64,000 nucleotides of DNA from Terrabacter sp. Ter38 (GTDB lineage Bacteria; Actinomycetota; Actinomycetes; Actinomycetales; Dermatophilaceae): NCBI RefSeq assembly GCF_024519435.1, contig NZ_JALJRZ010000005.1, positions 275,544-339,543 of the forward strand, in the 5' to 3' direction. The notes below the pieces were generated by a model. The model was not told the DNA's origin. It did not search any database and worked only from the letters and a program-made list of their open reading frames with translations. The translations under genes were made by a program, and so were the position numbers. Position 1 is the stretch's first letter, and every line of letters starts with the position of its first letter. Below are positions 37,610 to 48,704 of this stretch, in pieces.

Positions 37610-38779
37610 GTGAGCCACGTCAACGTCGTGCCCCTCTCACGGCGCATGCAGCCCCGTGACCCCCACGAGCCGCATCGCGTCGCGACCCCGCTCGAGCTGC
37701 TCTTCGACCTCGTCTTCGTCGTCGCGATCGCGAGTGCCGCGGCGCAGTGGCACCACGGCCTCGCCGAGGGACACCTCGGTGACCTCGTCAACTTCGTCAT
37801 GGTCTTCTTCGCCATCTGGTGGGCGTGGATGAACTACACGTGGTTCGCCTCGTCGTACGACTGCGACGACGTGACCTACCGCCTGCTGACCTTCGCGATC
37901 ATGGCGGGCTCGCTCATGCTCGCCGCCGGCATCCCCGAGCTCTTCAGCACGGAGCAGTCGGGACTCGTCGTCGGCGGCTACGCCGTGATGCGCTTCGCGA
38001 TGGTGGCCATGTGGCTCCGCGCGGCGGCCGGCCACCCCGAGGGGCGGCGCACCGCGCTGACGTATGCGTCGGGCATCGCGATCGTGCAGGTGCTGTGGAT
38101 CGCCCGGCTGCTCCTGCAGGGACAGACGGCGCTGCTCGTGTCGTTCTTCGCCCTCGTGGTCCTCGAGCTGCTCGTGCCCATCGTGGCCGAGCGGCACGGC
38201 AGCACGCCGTTCCACCCGCACCACATCGCCGAGCGCTACGCCCTGCTGACGATCATCGTGCTCGGCGAGGTCGTCCTCGCCTCGGTGCAGGCGGTCCAGG
38301 GGGCGCTTGCACAGGGTGCCGAGGCAGGGCTGCTCGCCATCGTCGCCGGCGGGCTGCTCATCGTCTTCTCGATGTGGTGGCTCTACTTCAAGCGCGAGCA
38401 CGCGGGACTCTTCGAGGGAGGAATCCGGAATACGTTCGTCACCGGCTACGGCCACTACCTCGTCTTCGTCTCGGTGGCGGCGACCGGCGCGGCGCTCGCG
38501 GCCGCCGTCGACCTCGTCCAGGGCGAGGCACACACGACGGCACGCGTGGTGGGCCTGGCGCTCGCCGGGGCCGTGGCCGTCTACGTGTGGTGCCTGACGG
38601 CCATGCACGCGATGGCGGGGGCGCCGGTCGCCGAGACCCGGGTGGGCGTCGTCGTCGGGCTCGTCCTGCTGGCCGTCGCCGCCCTCGCCCCGCCGGTGGG
38701 TGTGACGGTGCTGACCACGGGGCTCGTGCTGGCCGCCGCCGTCGCGCACCACGTCTGGACCACCCGCGCGGTCGCCTGA
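37610..38779 (+). CDS. Low temperature requirement protein A (LtrA)-like membrane protein
   Basis: A 389-residue polytopic membrane protein of the LtrA family, whose molecular function is not settled. The N-terminal PHRVATPLELLFDLVFVVAI and WWAWMNYTWFASSYD are family hallmarks, as is YALLTIIVLGEVVLAS in the middle. I count about ten to eleven hydrophobic helices. The start is GTG at 37610. It ends 19 bases from the convergent carbonic anhydrase. Confidence 0.88.
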   Translation: MSHVNVVPLSRRMQPRDPHEPHRVATPLELLFDLVFVVAIASAAAQWHHGLAEGHLGDLVNFVMVFFAIWWAWMNYTWFASSYDCDDVTYRLLTFAIMAGSLMLAAGIPELFSTEQSGLVVGGYAVMRFAMVAMWLRAAAGHPEGRRTALTYASGIAIVQVLWIARLLLQGQTALLVSFFALVVLELLVPIVAERHGSTPFHPHHIAERYALLTIIVLGEVVLASVQAVQGALAQGAEAGLLAIVAGGLLIVFSMWWLYFKREHAGLFEGGIRNTFVTGYGHYLVFVSVAATGAALAAAVDLVQGEAHTTARVVGLALAGAVAVYVWCLTAMHAMAGAPVAETRVGVVVGLVLLAVAALAPPVGVTVLTTGLVLAAAVAHHVWTTRAVA

Positions 38780-38798
38780 CCCACGACCGGGAACGGGT

Positions 38799-39314
38799 TC
38801 AGGCGACGGGCTGGAGCAGTCCGGAGTCGACGTCGTAGATGAAGCCGGCGACCTTGACGCCCTCGGCGATGAGCGGGTGCGTACGGACCCTGGCTAGGTC
38901 CTCGCGCAAGGCGTGCTCCTGGTCGGCGATGGCGTGGAACGTCATCCACGACGCGTCCTTGCCCGCGCTCGCACCGACACGGTCGCGCAGCTCGGCCTCG
39001 CTGTTCGACGCCATGGCGCACCGGGTGTGGGGCACGACGAGGATGCGGTCCACATTGAGCAGGTGGGTGGCGAGGACGAGGGCCTCGAGGGCCTCGGAGG
39101 CCACGCGCCCGCCCGGGTTGCGGAAGATCTTGGCGTCGCCCGGCTTGAGGCCGACGAGGCCGAGGGGGTCGATTCGGGAGTCCATGCACGTGACGATCGC
39201 GACGCCGGCCTGGGCGATGCCGTCGAACCCGGCCATCTCGAAACGGTCGGCATAGGCGCGGTTGGCGGCGAGGAGGTCGTCGAATCCCGCTCCGGCAGAG
39301 GCGTTCTCGGTCAT
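38799..39314 (-). CDS. Beta-class carbonic anhydrase
   Basis: Zinc enzyme that interconverts CO2 and bicarbonate, 171 residues. The zinc ligands and catalytic dyad are C43, D45 and R47 (VTCMDSRIDP), with H96 and C99 in VVPHTRCAM. FRNPGGRVASEALEALVLAT is the usual second motif. The short length matches the compact plant/type-II-like bacterial branch. It begins 14 bases after the fumarase stop and is probably co-transcribed with it. Confidence 0.94.
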   Translation of the reverse strand: MTENASAGAGFDDLLAANRAYADRFEMAGFDGIAQAGVAIVTCMDSRIDPLGLVGLKPGDAKIFRNPGGRVASEALEALVLATHLLNVDRILVVPHTRCAMASNSEAELRDRVGASAGKDASWMTFHAIADQEHALREDLARVRTHPLIAEGVKVAGFIYDVDSGLLQPVA

Positions 39315-39328
39315 GTCTGTCCTTTCGG

Positions 39329-41041
<1,713 letters not shown>

Positions 41042-41080
41042 GAAACGCTCCTTGCGGTACAGGTGGGCTCGAGCTGGTCG

Positions 41081-41112
41081 GGCGTATGCCGCCGAGCCCC
41101 ACGGCATACGCC
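41081..41112. repeat. Inverted pair of CGTATGCCG motifs upstream of fumarase
   Basis: GGCGTATGCCG (41081-41091) and CGGCATACGCC (41102-41112) are exact reverse complements with a 10-base loop. This is the second inverted pair of the dispersed 9-mer and lies in the 143-base gap between the ABC importer operon and fumarase. Confidence 0.8.
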
Positions 41113-41151
41113 AGTCCCCTCCCACCCTAGTGAGGGCCGGGAGGGGACTGG
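41111..41151 (-). terminator. Long hairpin ending the sugar ABC operon
   Basis: CCAGTCCCCTCCC (41111-41123) and GGGAGGGGACTGG (41139-41151) are exact 13-base reverse complements; CCCT/AGGG can pair further inside. It lies 34 bases after the stop of the last permease gene and upstream of fumarase, so it probably terminates the importer operon. Confidence 0.78.
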
Positions 41152-41184
41152 CGAGCAGGTCGGTGCGGGTGCCGAGGCGCTGCC

Positions 41185-42048
41185 TCAGCCCTTGACCGCG
41201 CCGGACGTCATGCCGCGGATCATGTAGCGCTGCAGCGTGACGAAGACGATCATCGGGACGATGATCGTGATGAACGCGCCCGCGGTCAGGAGCTCCTGAC
41301 CCTGCCCCTGCGAGCCCAGGAGCTGCTGGAGCTTGACGATGACGGTCGTGTTCTCGCTCTTGAGGAAGAGCTTGGCGATGAGCAGGTCGTTCCACACCCA
41401 GAGGAACTGGAGCGTGGCGAACGCCGCGATGGCCGGGATCGACATCGGCGCCACGAGCCTCCAGAACGTCTGGAAGTGGCTGCACCCGTCGATCTTGGCC
41501 GACTCGACGACGCTGCGCGGCAGCGTGCTCATGTAGTTGCGCAGGGTGTAGATGCACAGCGGCATGCCGAAGCCCGTGTGCAGCAGCCACACCGCGATGT
41601 ACTGCCCGCTGATGCCGAGGCCGCGCGGGCCGAGGATGTTGAGCATCGGCTGGAAGGCCACCTGGATGGGGACCACCATGACCGCGATGATGAGCAGGAA
41701 GAAGAACTCCTTGAAGGGGAAGTCCATGAAGGTGAACGCGTACGCCGCGAACGCCGCGAACATGATCGGGATGACGGTGGCCGGGATCGCCACGATGATG
41801 CTGTTGACGAATCCCGAGCTGAGGTCCGCCCCGGTCCACGCCCCCGAGTAGTTGCTCGTCGTCCAGTCGGCGCCGAAGGGGTTGAACAGCGCCGTCCACC
41901 AGCCGGAGGTTGCCGCGTCGTCACGGGTGCGGAACGAGGTGACGAGCAGTCCCAGCGTCGGGATCGTCCAGAGGAGCGCCAGGATCGTCATGGTGACGAT
42001 CGAGAAGGGGCTGCGGGGGCGCCCGTCCTTCATCAGGGATCGGCTCAT
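41185..42048 (-). CDS. Sugar ABC transporter permease (MalG-like)
   Basis: Inner-membrane subunit of a CUT1-type carbohydrate importer, 287 residues with six hydrophobic helices. The EAA loop reads [20 protein letters not shown], the contact site for the ATPase. The start ATG overlaps the stop of the upstream permease (ATGA). Last gene of the three-gene operon; no ATPase gene is present nearby. Confidence 0.94.
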   Translation of the reverse strand: MSRSLMKDGRPRSPFSIVTMTILALLWTIPTLGLLVTSFRTRDDAATSGWWTALFNPFGADWTTSNYSGAWTGADLSSGFVNSIIVAIPATVIPIMFAAFAAYAFTFMDFPFKEFFFLLIIAVMVVPIQVAFQPMLNILGPRGLGISGQYIAVWLLHTGFGMPLCIYTLRNYMSTLPRSVVESAKIDGCSHFQTFWRLVAPMSIPAIAAFATLQFLWVWNDLLIAKLFLKSENTTVIVKLQQLLGSQGQGQELLTAGAFITIIVPMIVFVTLQRYMIRGMTSGAVKG

Positions 42049-43202
42049 CGACCTGCCTCCTCGTCGCGGAAGTGCTTGACCTGGTACCAGATGAGCGGAA
42101 TCACCGCGATGAGCAGGACGACGACGATGGCCGTCGCCTGTCCGGCCTCGCTGGCCGCGAACAGCTTGTTGAAGAAGAGGTTCGCTATGACGTTGGTGCC
42201 GTAGGCGCCGTTCGTCGTGACGTAGACGATGTCGAAGACCTTGAGGACGGTGATGAAGACGGTGACGAACACCGTGATGATGGTGCCCTTGATCTGCGGG
42301 ATGATCACCTGCCAGAAGATCTGGAACTCGCCGGCGCCATCGATGCGCGCCGCCTCGACGGTGTCCTCGGGAACACCCTTGATGGCCGAGGAGAGGAGGA
42401 CCATGGCAAAGCCCGCCTGCAGCCAGATGAGGATGACCATGAGCAGGATCGAGTTGAGCTTGAGCGTGTCGATGGCGAGCCACGTCTGCGGGTCGCCGCC
42501 GAGACCGGTCCAGATCGCGTTGAGCAGACCGGTCTGGGGCTGGCCCGGGTTGTTGTACGCGTAGACGAGCAGCCAGATCGCGGAAGCGCCGACGGCCGAG
42601 ATCGCCATCGGCAGGAAGACCATGCTCTTGGCGACCTTCTCGCCGGTGGCGGACAGCTTGTCGGCGAGCACCGCGACGATGACCCCGAACGCGACGACGA
42701 GCGCCGGCACGATGAGCAGCCACAGGATGTTGTTGACGATGGACTGCCAGAACTCGCTGCTACCGAAGATCGTCTTGTAGTTCTGCAGACCCACGTAGGC
42801 GGTGCTGTCGGCATTGGCGAACGAGTAGTTGATCGTCTGGAACGTCGGGTAGATGAGCATGAGCCCGACGAGCAGCAGCCCGGGGAGGATGAAGGCGTAG
42901 GGGATCACGCCCTCCGACAGCCGCCGTGGCAGGCCCTCGACGAACATGTTGAGGAAGTAGAAGAGCAGGGCTGCCCCACCCACTCCCGCGACGATCGCGA
43001 GGATGCCGATGACGAACTTGTTGCCGAACCACTCGGGGTAGTAGCCGAACGCGAGGAAGAGGTTGGCCAGACCCCAGATCACGGCGATCATGCCGACGAT
43101 GCCGATGCCGATCTTGATCGGGTTGGTGCGCAGGTGCGCGTCGGGGTCGTCCTCCGTGCGCAGTCGCTGCCGCGGCGCTGCCGCGCTGGTGTCGGCAGTC
43201 AT
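42045..43202 (-). CDS. Sugar ABC transporter permease (MalF-like)
   Basis: A 385-residue membrane subunit pairing with the MalG-like protein. It carries two additional N-terminal helices (about 30-85) before the six-helix core, as in MalF-type permeases. The EAA loop is EAARIDGAGEFQIFWQVIIP. Both ends overlap their neighbours by ATGA junctions, so the operon is translationally coupled. Confidence 0.94.
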   Translation of the reverse strand: MTADTSAAAPRQRLRTEDDPDAHLRTNPIKIGIGIVGMIAVIWGLANLFLAFGYYPEWFGNKFVIGILAIVAGVGGAALLFYFLNMFVEGLPRRLSEGVIPYAFILPGLLLVGLMLIYPTFQTINYSFANADSTAYVGLQNYKTIFGSSEFWQSIVNNILWLLIVPALVVAFGVIVAVLADKLSATGEKVAKSMVFLPMAISAVGASAIWLLVYAYNNPGQPQTGLLNAIWTGLGGDPQTWLAIDTLKLNSILLMVILIWLQAGFAMVLLSSAIKGVPEDTVEAARIDGAGEFQIFWQVIIPQIKGTIITVFVTVFITVLKVFDIVYVTTNGAYGTNVIANLFFNKLFAASEAGQATAIVVVLLIAVIPLIWYQVKHFRDEEAGR

Positions 43203-44560
43203 GACTTCGGCCAGGACGCTTCGATGTTGTCAGCGGTCTGCTGCGAGCTCTGCCCCGTCTCCCACTTGACCATCTCGGTCCAGAAGGTGCCTGAACCGAC
43301 GGCCTTGGGCATGAGGTCGGAGCCGTCGAAACGGAGCACGGCAGACTTGTTGGCGATGTCGGCGATCTTCTTCGTCGTCTCGTTGGGGTAGTTGTTGAGG
43401 TCGAAGGTCTTGTGCGGTGACAGCCAGCCACCGGCCTTGGCCCACGGTGCACCGAACTTGTCGGAGGTGAGGAACGCCATCACCTTCTGGGCGTCCGGGT
43501 CGGTGCCGTTGAAGAGCGCCGCGAGGTCGCCGCCGCCGAGGATGGCCTGACCGTCGTAGCCGCCGGAGAACTTCGGGAAGACGTAGATGCCCACCTGGTT
43601 GTCGAGGTCGGCCTGGACGTTCTTCGGGTAGAACGTCGTGGCGAAGTTGCCCTGACGGTGCAGCATGCACTTCGGCGGGTTGGCGAAGGCCGGCGTCATC
43701 GCGTCGCCGAACTTGGTGTTGAGCACGCCCTTGGTGCCGCCGAGGACCATCTTCGGGTCCTTGTTGAACTTGGCGGCCTCGTCGAGGGCCTTGACGACGC
43801 GCGGGTCGTTGAAGGGGATGCGGTGGGAGGTCCACTGGTCGTAGACGTCGGGGCCCCACATGCGCAGCATGAGCTCCTCGACCCAGTCGGTGCCGACCCA
43901 GCCGGTGGCCTGGTCGGACCCCCAGCCGATGCACCACGGGGTGATGCCGTTCGCCGCGATCTTGTCGGCGACGTTGCTCTGCAGCTGCTGGATGGTTTGG
44001 GGCGCCGTGTCGTAGCCACCCTTCTCGTAGGCCGCCTTGGGGTACCAGACGATGCTCTTGACGGCGTTGCGCATCGGCGCGCCGTAGACCCGGCCCTTGT
44101 ACCGTGCGGCGTCGAGGAAGCCGGGCAGCAGGGTGGACTGGAGCTTGTCGTAGTCGAGGTACGTGTCGACCGGCCAGACCTTCTTCTGGGCCGCGAACTC
44201 GAGCATGCCGCCCGGCTGCGGGAAGAGCCCGATGTCGGGCGAGTCTCCCGCCGCGACCTTCTGCTTGACGGTCGTCGTGAAGTCCTGGTCACCGGTGTAC
44301 TGGATCTTGATGCCGCTGCTCTTCTCGAAGTCGGCGAGCGAGGCGTTGAAGTTCTTCTCCTCGTCGCCGCCGAAGGCGCCGAGGATCGTCACGACCTTGT
44401 CGCCGTCAGCCGTGCCGCTGTCGATGAAGCCGCCGGCGCCTCCTGCCCCGCCTGAGCCGCCGCCACCCCCGTTGGGGTTCTGCAGACAGCCGGTCAGCAC
44501 CAACGCCGCCGCGGCGACCACCCCGCCTGCTTGCAGTGCGCGTCTGGGAAATCCGCTCAT
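43199..44560 (-). CDS. Sugar ABC transporter substrate-binding lipoprotein
   Basis: Extracytoplasmic receptor anchored by a lipid. The signal AAAALVLTGCLQ gives the lipobox cysteine C25, and a Gly/Ser-rich linker follows (31-45). The 453-residue protein has the cluster-1 carbohydrate-binding fold (VTILGAFGGDEEKNFNASLA, GDSPDIGLFPQPGGMLEFAA, AILGGGDLAALFNG). Similar proteins bind alpha-glucosides or other oligosaccharides; the ligand here is not evident. GAGGAG precedes the ATG. A Crp-type palindrome lies upstream. Import of amylopullulanase products is an attractive but unproven role. Confidence 0.92.
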   Translation of the reverse strand: MSGFPRRALQAGGVVAAAALVLTGCLQNPNGGGGGSGGAGGAGGFIDSGTADGDKVVTILGAFGGDEEKNFNASLADFEKSSGIKIQYTGDQDFTTTVKQKVAAGDSPDIGLFPQPGGMLEFAAQKKVWPVDTYLDYDKLQSTLLPGFLDAARYKGRVYGAPMRNAVKSIVWYPKAAYEKGGYDTAPQTIQQLQSNVADKIAANGITPWCIGWGSDQATGWVGTDWVEELMLRMWGPDVYDQWTSHRIPFNDPRVVKALDEAAKFNKDPKMVLGGTKGVLNTKFGDAMTPAFANPPKCMLHRQGNFATTFYPKNVQADLDNQVGIYVFPKFSGGYDGQAILGGGDLAALFNGTDPDAQKVMAFLTSDKFGAPWAKAGGWLSPHKTFDLNNYPNETTKKIADIANKSAVLRFDGSDLMPKAVGSGTFWTEMVKWETGQSSQQTADNIEASWPKS

Positions 44561-44604
44561 GGTCGCTCCTCGTCGTTGAGTTGTGCGTCGATCCCCACCG
44601 ATCA

Positions 44605-44622
44605 ACGTGACCATGGTCACGT
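44605..44622. promoter_or_regulatory. Crp/GlxR-type palindrome upstream of the sugar importer
   Basis: ACGTGACCATGGTCACGT is a perfect 18-bp palindrome, 45-62 bases upstream of the binding-protein start. It contains GTGA-N6-TCAC, the Crp/GlxR consensus core. cAMP-receptor control of sugar import would fit; a LacI-family operator is the alternative. Confidence 0.6.
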
Positions 44623-44724
44623 GGAACACCTCATTCCTACCGCGTCGCCGCAGGCGGGTCTAGTGGGGTGACCTGCTCGTGACCTACCCGCGACGGGCCG
44701 TCTCTGGACGGCCGGGAAACGGCA

Positions 44725-44750
44725 ACGGCCCCCGGCGGGCCGGGGGCCGT
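44725..44750 (-). terminator. GC-rich hairpin after the first SBP-VWA gene
   Basis: ACGGCCCCCGGC (44725-44736) and GCCGGGGGCCGT (44739-44750) are exact reverse complements. It lies 52 bases past the stop of the VWA gene (minus strand), with GTTGCCGTTT following in that direction. Confidence 0.72.
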
Positions 44751-44801
44751 GCGTGTTTCTGATGTGAAAGGTGAGGCGTCGGCGCCGTCTGGACCGTCGG
44801 G

Positions 44802-46529
44802 TCAGACGCAGCGACCGTTCTTGCACTCGTGGTCAAAGAGCGCCCGGGCGAGGACGGTGGTCATGTCGGCCGGGGACGGCGCCGCGTAGAAGTCGGAGTA
44901 GGTCATCTTCGAGATCTGCGACAGCGCCTTGGGGTCGACGTCGGGACCGATGCCGATGGTCGTGATGGCGATCGGCTTGGACGGGTCGCTCGCGGCCCGG
45001 AGGTTGGCCTTGAGCTGCTCGAGCGAGATGCCCTTCGGGTCCTCGTTGCGGCCGTCGGTGAGGATGACGACGGCGTTGACCCGGTTGGGGTCGTACTGCT
45101 GCTTGACCTTCTGGTAGGCGGCCCAGATCGTGTCGTAGAGGCCGGTACCGCCTCCGACGTTCTTGGCGAGGGTGCTCGCGGCCGTCGCGACGACGGCCCG
45201 GTGGGAGTCGTCGTCGAGGCGACCGATGGGGGCGAGCTCGCGCCAGTCCTGGCCCTTGCCGCCCTTGTCGACGGAGAAGATCCAGAGCCCGAGCTTCGTC
45301 GTCTTGGGCAGGGCCGCCAGGGCGATGCCGGCCGCCTCCTGGGTGATGGCGACGCGGGTCGTGTCGGCGACCTTGTCGTTCATCGAGCCGGAGACGTCGA
45401 AGACGGACAGGATCGAGAAGTCGGTCGTCGCCGACTGCCAGACGTTGGTGGCCGCGGTGACGGTGTCGGCGTCGGGGCTCGGCCCGATCTCGACCTCGCC
45501 CACGCTGCCCGCCGGGGTCGGCATGGTGACGGGGACGGCCGTCGAGCGGATGCCGTACTGCGCGAAGATCTTGGCGGCGGTCGGCGTCATGAGGTAGGCG
45601 CGGAGCAGCTCCACGGCCTGGTCGCGGACCGGGTCGGTCGCGAGGTTGACGAGGGAGAACTCGAAGGCCGGGGTGCCCTCGCTCGGCGTGACCGACACCA
45701 TCTTGTGGTCGGGGTAGAGACGGTTGTGGTCGATGAGGTCGGCCTCGGACACGGGGAAGGCCGCCGCGGTCGCGGGGTCGGCGTTGTACGCGCTGAAGAG
45801 GTCGTCGATCGAGGGGGCTGCATCCTTGGCGAGCTTGGGGATGACGACGCGTCCCTGCTCGTTGGACAGCTCCGGCAGGGCCGAGGCGAGCGTCAGCATG
45901 CCGGCCGTCGTCGAGCGGGGGTCGCTCATCCGGATCGGGCTGTCGGAGGCGACGAGCTCGAGCCACTTCGGCTGGTCCCCGAGCTTCTCGGCCTGGGCGG
46001 GGTCCATCGCGATGACGAGGGGGCTCTTGGCGAAGGCGCCCGCCGGCTTGGCGTTGAGCTTGGCGGCCTCGTTGACGCGCTCGACCCAGCGCGGGGAGTC
46101 GGGGATCCAGGCGTCGGGCCGGTCCGGCTGTCCCTGCCCCAGACCGATCATGGCCTCGATCGGTGCCTTGCCCTTGACGACGTAGTCGACGCACGGGGAG
46201 CCCGGGTCGGCCTGGTACTCCTTGGCGAGCGCGAGCACCGCGGGCTGGGCGGCCTCGGACGCCCAGACGGAGACCGGCGTGCGGTCGGGGCACGACTTGC
46301 CCGGTGTCGCCGTGAGAGCGGCGACGGGCGCCGCCTCGCGGCCCTGCCACCAGACGAAGCCGCCGATGCCCGCTCCGGCGAACAGCACGACGCCGAGCAC
46401 GGCCGCGATGATGCGGTTGCGCCGAGCGGCGGCGATCCTGGCCTCGAAGGCCTTACGGTTGGCGCGGCTCTCGATGAGACTCTGCTCGTACGGGCCTACG
46501 GGGCGTTGTGGAGGGGTGGGGTTGGACAC
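44802..46529 (-). CDS. Single-pass membrane protein with substrate-binding-like and VWA domains (paralogue 1)
   Basis: A 575-residue protein: cytosolic N-terminus with GPYEQSLIESRANRKAFE, one membrane helix (about 40-60), then an extracytoplasmic region. Residues about 70-350 resemble a solute-binding protein (PVSVWASEAAQPAVLALAKE, DAWIPDSPRWVERV). Residues about 370-560 are a von Willebrand A domain with the MIDAS DVSGSM, GTGLYDTIWAAYQ and ILTDGRNEDP. A terminal HECKNGRCV could form a disulfide. GTG start at 46529. A close relative lies at 52414-54120. Function unknown; a metal-dependent interaction with a secreted or wall partner is inferred. Confidence 0.88.
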   Translation of the reverse strand: MSNPTPPQRPVGPYEQSLIESRANRKAFEARIAAARRNRIIAAVLGVVLFAGAGIGGFVWWQGREAAPVAALTATPGKSCPDRTPVSVWASEAAQPAVLALAKEYQADPGSPCVDYVVKGKAPIEAMIGLGQGQPDRPDAWIPDSPRWVERVNEAAKLNAKPAGAFAKSPLVIAMDPAQAEKLGDQPKWLELVASDSPIRMSDPRSTTAGMLTLASALPELSNEQGRVVIPKLAKDAAPSIDDLFSAYNADPATAAAFPVSEADLIDHNRLYPDHKMVSVTPSEGTPAFEFSLVNLATDPVRDQAVELLRAYLMTPTAAKIFAQYGIRSTAVPVTMPTPAGSVGEVEIGPSPDADTVTAATNVWQSATTDFSILSVFDVSGSMNDKVADTTRVAITQEAAGIALAALPKTTKLGLWIFSVDKGGKGQDWRELAPIGRLDDDSHRAVVATAASTLAKNVGGGTGLYDTIWAAYQKVKQQYDPNRVNAVVILTDGRNEDPKGISLEQLKANLRAASDPSKPIAITTIGIGPDVDPKALSQISKMTYSDFYAAPSPADMTTVLARALFDHECKNGRCV

Positions 46530-46547
46530 GAGGTTTCCTCACATGAG

Positions 46548-46569
46548 GACGCCCCGGCACCGGGGCGTC
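46548..46569 (-). terminator. Hairpin after the PfkB-type kinase gene
   Basis: GACGCCCCGG (46548-46557) and CCGGGGCGTC (46560-46569) are exact reverse complements; an adjacent CCTC-ACAT-GAGG stem lies at 46537-46548. It follows the kinase stop by 88 bases and stands just upstream of the VWA gene. Confidence 0.65.
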
Positions 46570-46656
46570 AGGGTGAACCACCGGCCAAAACTACCCGGCG
46601 AGTCGCGCAGAATGGTGCCCGACTGCTTGCCTTCTTGTCGAATACCCGAAGTGTCC

Positions 46657-47604
46657 TCAGGGCAGGTCGTTTCGGGTCGGAGCATGGGCTCCGGCCCGCT
46701 CGACGGTGAGTGCTCCCGTGCGCAGCGCACGCTCCACCGCGGGCACGACGTCGGCCAGGGAGGCCGCCCGTAGACGGGTCCTCGCGGCCGGTCCGCCGAG
46801 CAGGCCGGCGTCGATGAGGCCCGAGACGAGCCCCGCCATGAACGAGTCGCCGGCACCGACCGTGTCGACGACGGTGACGGTGGGCGCCGGGAGCGCCCGC
46901 TGCTCGCCGGTGCGGGTGACACGGACGACCGTGCCCTCGCCCCCGCGGGTCACGACGACGAGGGAGGGTCCGAGCTCGCCCCACGCGCGGACGACGTCGT
47001 CGACGGTCTCGCCGGGGCACAGCCACTCGATGTCCTCGTCGCTGACCTTGACGACGTCGGACAGCGCGATCGAGCTCTCGATGGTGTGCCTGGCCTGCTC
47101 GGCACGCCCCATGAGCGACGGCCGCGCGTTCGGGTCGTAGGACACGGTGGCGCCCAGCCCGCACGCCGCGGCGAGGATCTCGCGCACCTGGCCGCCGCCG
47201 GGCTCGAGGACGGCGGCGATGCTGCCCGTGTGGACGTGGCCGTATGCCGTGAGGCCGGGGACCGCGGCCACCTGCCACTCGAGGTCGAAGACGTACGTCG
47301 CGGCACCCGTGGCGTCGAGCGTCGCGTGCGCGACGGAGGTGAAGGGTGCGCCCTGCGAGCCCGCGGTCAGGGCGACGCCGCGCTCACGGCATACGTCCTC
47401 GATGCGGCGCCCGCGCTCGTCGGTCGCGATCCACGTCGCGAGGTCGACCGGGTGCTCGAGGGCCGCCAGGCCGAAGGCGACGTTGGCGGGGCTGCCGCCG
47501 ACGTGCTCGGCCGTCTCGCCGGCGGCGGTCGTGACCGCGTCGACGAGGGCCTCGCCGACGACGAGGGTGCGCACGGGCGTCGAAGGGGGCGTCAGGTCCG
47601 ACAT
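46657..47604 (-). CDS. PfkB-family sugar kinase (fructokinase-like)
   Basis: A 315-residue ribokinase-fold kinase. The N-terminal GEALVDAV...HVGGSPANVAFGLAALEHPV binds sugar, and the C-terminal signature DTVGAGDSFMAGLVSGLI holds the catalytic aspartate and anion hole. Fructose is the likeliest substrate by overall pattern, but this cannot be settled by eye. It starts 11 bases after glpX, so fructose-6-phosphate metabolism could be linked in one operon. Confidence 0.88.
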   Translation of the reverse strand: MSDLTPPSTPVRTLVVGEALVDAVTTAAGETAEHVGGSPANVAFGLAALEHPVDLATWIATDERGRRIEDVCRERGVALTAGSQGAPFTSVAHATLDATGAATYVFDLEWQVAAVPGLTAYGHVHTGSIAAVLEPGGGQVREILAAACGLGATVSYDPNARPSLMGRAEQARHTIESSIALSDVVKVSDEDIEWLCPGETVDDVVRAWGELGPSLVVVTRGGEGTVVRVTRTGEQRALPAPTVTVVDTVGAGDSFMAGLVSGLIDAGLLGGPAARTRLRAASLADVVPAVERALRTGALTVERAGAHAPTRNDLP

Positions 47605-47615
47605 CGTGGCCGTCC

Positions 47616-48608
47616 TCACTCCTCGATCATGTCGGTGGCGCCGAACCAGCCCGGGCGGTCGAAGCGGTGCTCGCTGTCGATCGTGCGGATGGTGCCGCTG
47701 CGCGAGCGCATGACGAGGGAGTTGGTGCGCGCCGACTTCGCGCCGTAGCGCACGCCACGGAGCAGCTCGCCGTCGGTGATGCCGGTCGCGACGAAGAAGC
47801 ACTCACCGACGACGAGGTCGTCGGTGGACAGGACCCGCTCGAGGTCGTGACCGGCGTCGAGGGCCTTCTGGCGCTCCTCGTCGTCCTTGGGCCAGAGCCG
47901 GCCCTGGATGACGCCGCCGGTGCACTTGATGGCACAGGCGGCGATGATCCCCTCGGGGGTGCCGCCGATGCCGAGGAGCAGGTCGACACCGGTGCCCGGG
48001 CGAGCCGCCATGACGGCGCCGGCGACGTCGCCGTCGACGATGTAGCGGATGCGGGCGCCCGTGTCGCGGATCTGCTCGGCGAGGTGCTCGTGGCGCGGCC
48101 GGTCGAGCATGACGACCGTGACGTCGGCCGGCGTCTCCTTCTTCGCCTTGGCGATGCGCCGGATGTTCTCGGCGACGGGGAGCCGGATGTCGACGACCTC
48201 GGCCGCCTCGGGACCGGTCGCGAGCTTGTCCATGTAGAACACGGCCGAGGGGTCGTACATCGCGCCCCGGTTGGCGACGGCCATGACGGCGACGGCGTTG
48301 TTCATGCCCTTGGCCGTCAGCGTCGTGCCGTCGATCGGGTCGACGGCGACGTCGACCTCCGGGCCGGTGCCGTCACCGACCTGCTCGCCGTTGAAGAGCA
48401 TGGGGGCGTTGTCCTTCTCGCCCTCGCCGATGACGACGACGCCGCGCATGCTGACGGTCGAGATCATGGCTCGCATCGCCTCGACGGCAGCACCGTCGGC
48501 CTTGTTCTTCTCGCCGCGGCCGACCCAGCGGCCTCCGGCCATGGCCGCTGCCTCGGTCACCCGGACCAGCTCGAGAGCGAGGTTGCGGTCCGGCTGGCTG
48601 TGCTTCAT
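47616..48608 (-). CDS. glpX: Class II fructose-1,6-bisphosphatase
   Basis: Gluconeogenic enzyme, 330 residues. The metal-binding segments are [19 protein letters not shown] and [40 protein letters not shown] and [20 protein letters not shown] complete the family pattern. ATG at 48608 is chosen: GGAGG lies 7 bases upstream, while the TTG one codon earlier would be too close. It is divergent from the DUF4245 gene, a common actinobacterial arrangement. Confidence 0.96.
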   Translation of the reverse strand: MKHSQPDRNLALELVRVTEAAAMAGGRWVGRGEKNKADGAAVEAMRAMISTVSMRGVVVIGEGEKDNAPMLFNGEQVGDGTGPEVDVAVDPIDGTTLTAKGMNNAVAVMAVANRGAMYDPSAVFYMDKLATGPEAAEVVDIRLPVAENIRRIAKAKKETPADVTVVMLDRPRHEHLAEQIRDTGARIRYIVDGDVAGAVMAARPGTGVDLLLGIGGTPEGIIAACAIKCTGGVIQGRLWPKDDEERQKALDAGHDLERVLSTDDLVVGECFFVATGITDGELLRGVRYGAKSARTNSLVMRSRSGTIRTIDSEHRFDRPGWFGATDMIEE

Positions 48609-48704
48609 CAAAGGTCCTCCGTCGGCGCAGAACGAGTCGGCGCCAGCCTATCGGTGGCCACACCCGCGTTTGGACCGCGTCCGGGTGTCGGGGACCATGG
48701 GGGC

